Assembly: GCA_025363655.1 (NCBI GenBank)
Contig: JANYDK010000093.1
Location: 1-64,000, forward strand
Reading direction: 5' to 3'
Length of the DNA stretch: 64,000 nucleotides
DNA from: Deltaproteobacteria bacterium
GTDB lineage: Bacteria > Myxococcota_A > Polyangia > Polyangiales > JADJMO01
This document shows, piece by piece, positions 62,186 to 64,000 of this stretch; positions within the stretch are counted from its first letter, which is position 1, and each line of letters starts with the position of its first letter. The notes under the pieces are model-generated. The model was given only the letters and a program-made list of their open reading frames with translations. It was not told where the DNA came from and did no database searches. Position numbers and translations under genes: made by a program.

Positions 62186-64000
62186 GCGCGCCCTTCGTCC
62201 TCACGGGGCTCGACGACAGCTTCGAGGTGTTCACCGGCGATCTCGTCGAAGGCATTTCGCAGACCACCCATGCGCGTGTTCGGCTGGTGAGCGGTGACGT
62301 GCTCGACCTCGAGGCGCTGCTCGGCAAGTCGGTGACGCTGTCGCTGACATTCGGCGAATTCACGCGGAACTTTCATCTCGTCGTGCGCGACGTCGTCGAG
62401 CTCGGCGTCGCCAGTGGCGGGCTCTTCGTCTACGAGCTCATGCTGGTCGATCCGCTCGACCTGCTCTCGCTCCGCACGAACATTCGTCATTTCCAGGAGA
62501 AGACGACGCGCGAAATCGTCGATGCGGTGCTCGCCGACGCTGGCATCGACAGTTCGCTCGGGTCTTGGCAGCTGCTGCGCGCATTGCCCAAGAGGGAGTA
62601 TTGCGTGCAGCACCGCGAGAGCGATTTCGCCTTCGTCGACCGGCTGCTCGCGCACGAGGGCATCTGTCGAATCCCGGCCGCCGACGACGACCAGGGCCGT
62701 TTCATCTTCAGCGACGACGCCGAATCCTTCCTCGCCATCGACGGAGAGCCGGTTCTCACGCTCCACGATCAGGCGACCGCAGAAGAAGACGCAGTGCGGA
62801 GCTTCGAAGTCGAATACAGCGCTGTTTCCGACGAGATCGTCCTCCGCGATTGGAATTACCAAACCCCGCAGACGGATCTGACGTCGACGGCGCGGGTGGC
62901 CGATGAGCCGCAATCGTCGCTCTTCGAGTTTCCGGGCGGGTTCACGACTCCCGCCGAGGGGAAGGCGCTGGCGAAGATTCGCGCCGAGGAGCTCGCCTCG
63001 CGAAAGGCCATAGCGCGTGCATCCGCGTTCTCGCCCCGCCTGCGACCCGGGCGCTGGTTCGAGCTCGCGGGCGTCACACGCGCCGAGCTCGCCGTGAAAT
63101 GGCTCGTGCGCGAGGTGCATCACCAGTTCTCGCTCGGCGGCGATGCAGCGGGGCGGCTCGTCTATCAATGTGACATCGTCACCTCACCTCTCGCGCAGCC
63201 TTACCGGCCGCCGCGCACCACGCCGCGCCCCACCATCGCTGGCTCGCACAGCGTCAAGGTGATGGGGCCGGCCTCGGAAGAGATTCACACCGACGCGCTC
63301 GGACGGATGAAGGGCAAATTCTACTGGGATCGGTCGAGCAAGGACGACGACCAGGCGTCGGGTTGGATGCGCGTCTTGCAGCTTCCCATCGGCGGCTCGC
63401 AAGCGCTCGCTCGCGTCGGTTGGGAGATGATCGTTCGCTACGCCGATGGCGATCCCGATCGACCGATCGCCGTGGCGCGCGCCGACAACGCCACCCACGT
63501 CGCTCCTTATGCCTATCCGAAGGCCGGGAGCTCGATGGCCTTCAAGACGCTCTCCAGCCCCGGAGGCGCCAAGCACAACGAGCTCGCTCTCGAAGATGGT
63601 GGCGGCGGCATGAAGTTCGGCGTCACAGCGTCGAAGGATTGGAACGAACAGGTCAATCACGACAAGACCGAGAAAATAGGCGTCGATGAAGAGCTCGAGG
63701 TCGGCACCGATCTAGCGACCACCATCGGCGCTTCGCAGACGATCGACGTCGGTGGCAGTCGCAGCCTCAGCGTCGCCGCCGATGCCGGCACCAAGGTGGG
63801 GAAGAACCGAACGAAGACGGTCGGCGCCGCCGAGAACGTCAGCGTCACCGGCAACACCACCGAAAAAATCCTCGGCAACGACACCGAATTCATCGGCGCT
63901 TCGGGAATGGAGTCGGCGACGATGGGAGTGACCAAGAGCTGTCAGGGCTCGCACGTCTGGACGGTGGGCGGGACGATGCTGACGGGCGCGGTCAGCAAGT
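62182..64000 (+). CDS. vgrG: Type VI secretion tip protein VgrG (3' end outside window)
   Basis: 606 codons are present. The N-terminal gp27-like fold shows LTSLDD-type start and RHFQEKTTREIVDAVLADAG, followed by REYCVQHRESDFAFVDRLLAHEGI, a strongly conserved VgrG signature. A gp5-like OB-fold segment follows (GRMKGKFYWDRSS, WMRVLQLPIGG), then beta-helix repeats of alternating hydrophobic residues (TIGASQTIDVGGSRSLSV and so on) forming the spike. It caps the Hcp tube and carries effectors. A C-terminal extension domain, if any, lies beyond base 64000. Confidence 0.95.
   Translation, partial: MSAPFVLTGLDDSFEVFTGDLVEGISQTTHARVRLVSGDVLDLEALLGKSVTLSLTFGEFTRNFHLVVRDVVELGVASGGLFVYELMLVDPLDLLSLRTNIRHFQEKTTREIVDAVLADAGIDSSLGSWQLLRALPKREYCVQHRESDFAFVDRLLAHEGICRIPAADDDQGRFIFSDDAESFLAIDGEPVLTLHDQATAEEDAVRSFEVEYSAVSDEIVLRDWNYQTPQTDLTSTARVADEPQSSLFEFPGGFTTPAEGKALAKIRAEELASRKAIARASAFSPRLRPGRWFELAGVTRAELAVKWLVREVHHQFSLGGDAAGRLVYQCDIVTSPLAQPYRPPRTTPRPTIAGSHSVKVMGPASEEIHTDALGRMKGKFYWDRSSKDDDQASGWMRVLQLPIGGSQALARVGWEMIVRYADGDPDRPIAVARADNATHVAPYAYPKAGSSMAFKTLSSPGGAKHNELALEDGGGGMKFGVTASKDWNEQVNHDKTEKIGVDEELEVGTDLATTIGASQTIDVGGSRSLSVAADAGTKVGKNRTKTVGAAENVSVTGNTTEKILGNDTEFIGASGMESATMGVTKSCQGSHVWTVGGTMLTGAVSK

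Noticed and set aside
45748-64000. Effector island as a prophage or integrative element
   Set aside because: VgrG resembles phage spike proteins, but no integrase, capsid, terminase, tRNA attachment site or flanking repeat was seen.

Overview
The window is GC-rich, densely coding DNA with the gene content of a myxobacterium (Myxococcota, most likely Polyangiales). This is inferred from eukaryote-type Ser/Thr kinases fused to AAA/TPR modules, an FHA-sigma54 activator, many Asp/Thr-rich lipoproteins, Cys-rich repeat proteins, a papain-type protease and a type VI secretion (T6SS) island. Genus and species cannot be read from the sequence alone.

Layout. 1-11.4 kb: the 5' part of mfd, then housekeeping and cell-envelope genes (C39-like and HExxH lipoproteins, GST-like protein, amidase, metallo-beta-lactamase-fold hydrolase, beta-propeller lipoprotein, papain-like protease). 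11.5-18.5 kb: a compact same-strand fatty-acid cassette: PlsC acyltransferase, FabD, a Y-x6-K enoyl reductase, KAS III, FabA, FabZ, KAS I/II, a dedicated ACP and its phosphopantetheinyl transferase. No ketoreductase is present. 18.5-23.9 kb: a six-gene metal operon on the minus strand (imelysin, CxxCH P460-like protein, outer-membrane protein, small His/Met-rich lipoprotein, TolC-like channel, Tat-exported multicopper oxidase). 24-27.9 kb: a giant kinase-AAA-TPR regulator. 28-31.9 kb: nrdAB (class I ribonucleotide reductase) behind a cobalamin riboswitch, with two NrdR-type boxes at its promoter. 31.9-38.5 kb: surface lipoproteins, an ABM-domain protein, a Cys-rich repeat protein and a polytopic GT-like protein. 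38.5-45.7 kb: a degenerate receiver, an FHA-sigma54 activator, a decayed FHA gene, a membrane Ser/Thr kinase, a TPR/PEGA-like protein and a SUMF1-type lipoprotein.

45.9-64 kb is the most unusual part. It is a VgrG-linked effector island built from three paralogous carrier proteins. All share a W-[YF]-LDTD-x-ERVR N-terminus, a beta-rich domain, an OmpA-like domain and a peptidoglycan-binding-like segment. Carrier 1 is fused to an alpha/beta-hydrolase with a GWSSG elbow. Carriers 2 and 3 end in a second peptidoglycan-binding domain, and each is followed by a separate candidate toxin: an NlpC/P60-like amidase and a caspase-like His-Gly/Cys protein. Every module has a neighbouring secreted beta-propeller lipoprotein, the best candidate for immunity. 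The island continues with a TagH-type FHA protein, a small protein likely linked to VgrG, two divergently placed paralogous small proteins and VgrG, which runs off the window. Carrier 2 looks like a recombinant of the other two (carrier-3-like head, carrier-1-like middle).

How the parts fit: the island looks built to deliver interchangeable periplasmic lipid- and wall-degrading toxins by T6SS. The nrdAB control region suggests a second, B12-dependent ribonucleotide reductase elsewhere in the genome. The fatty-acid cassette looks like a self-contained elongation line for a special lipid.
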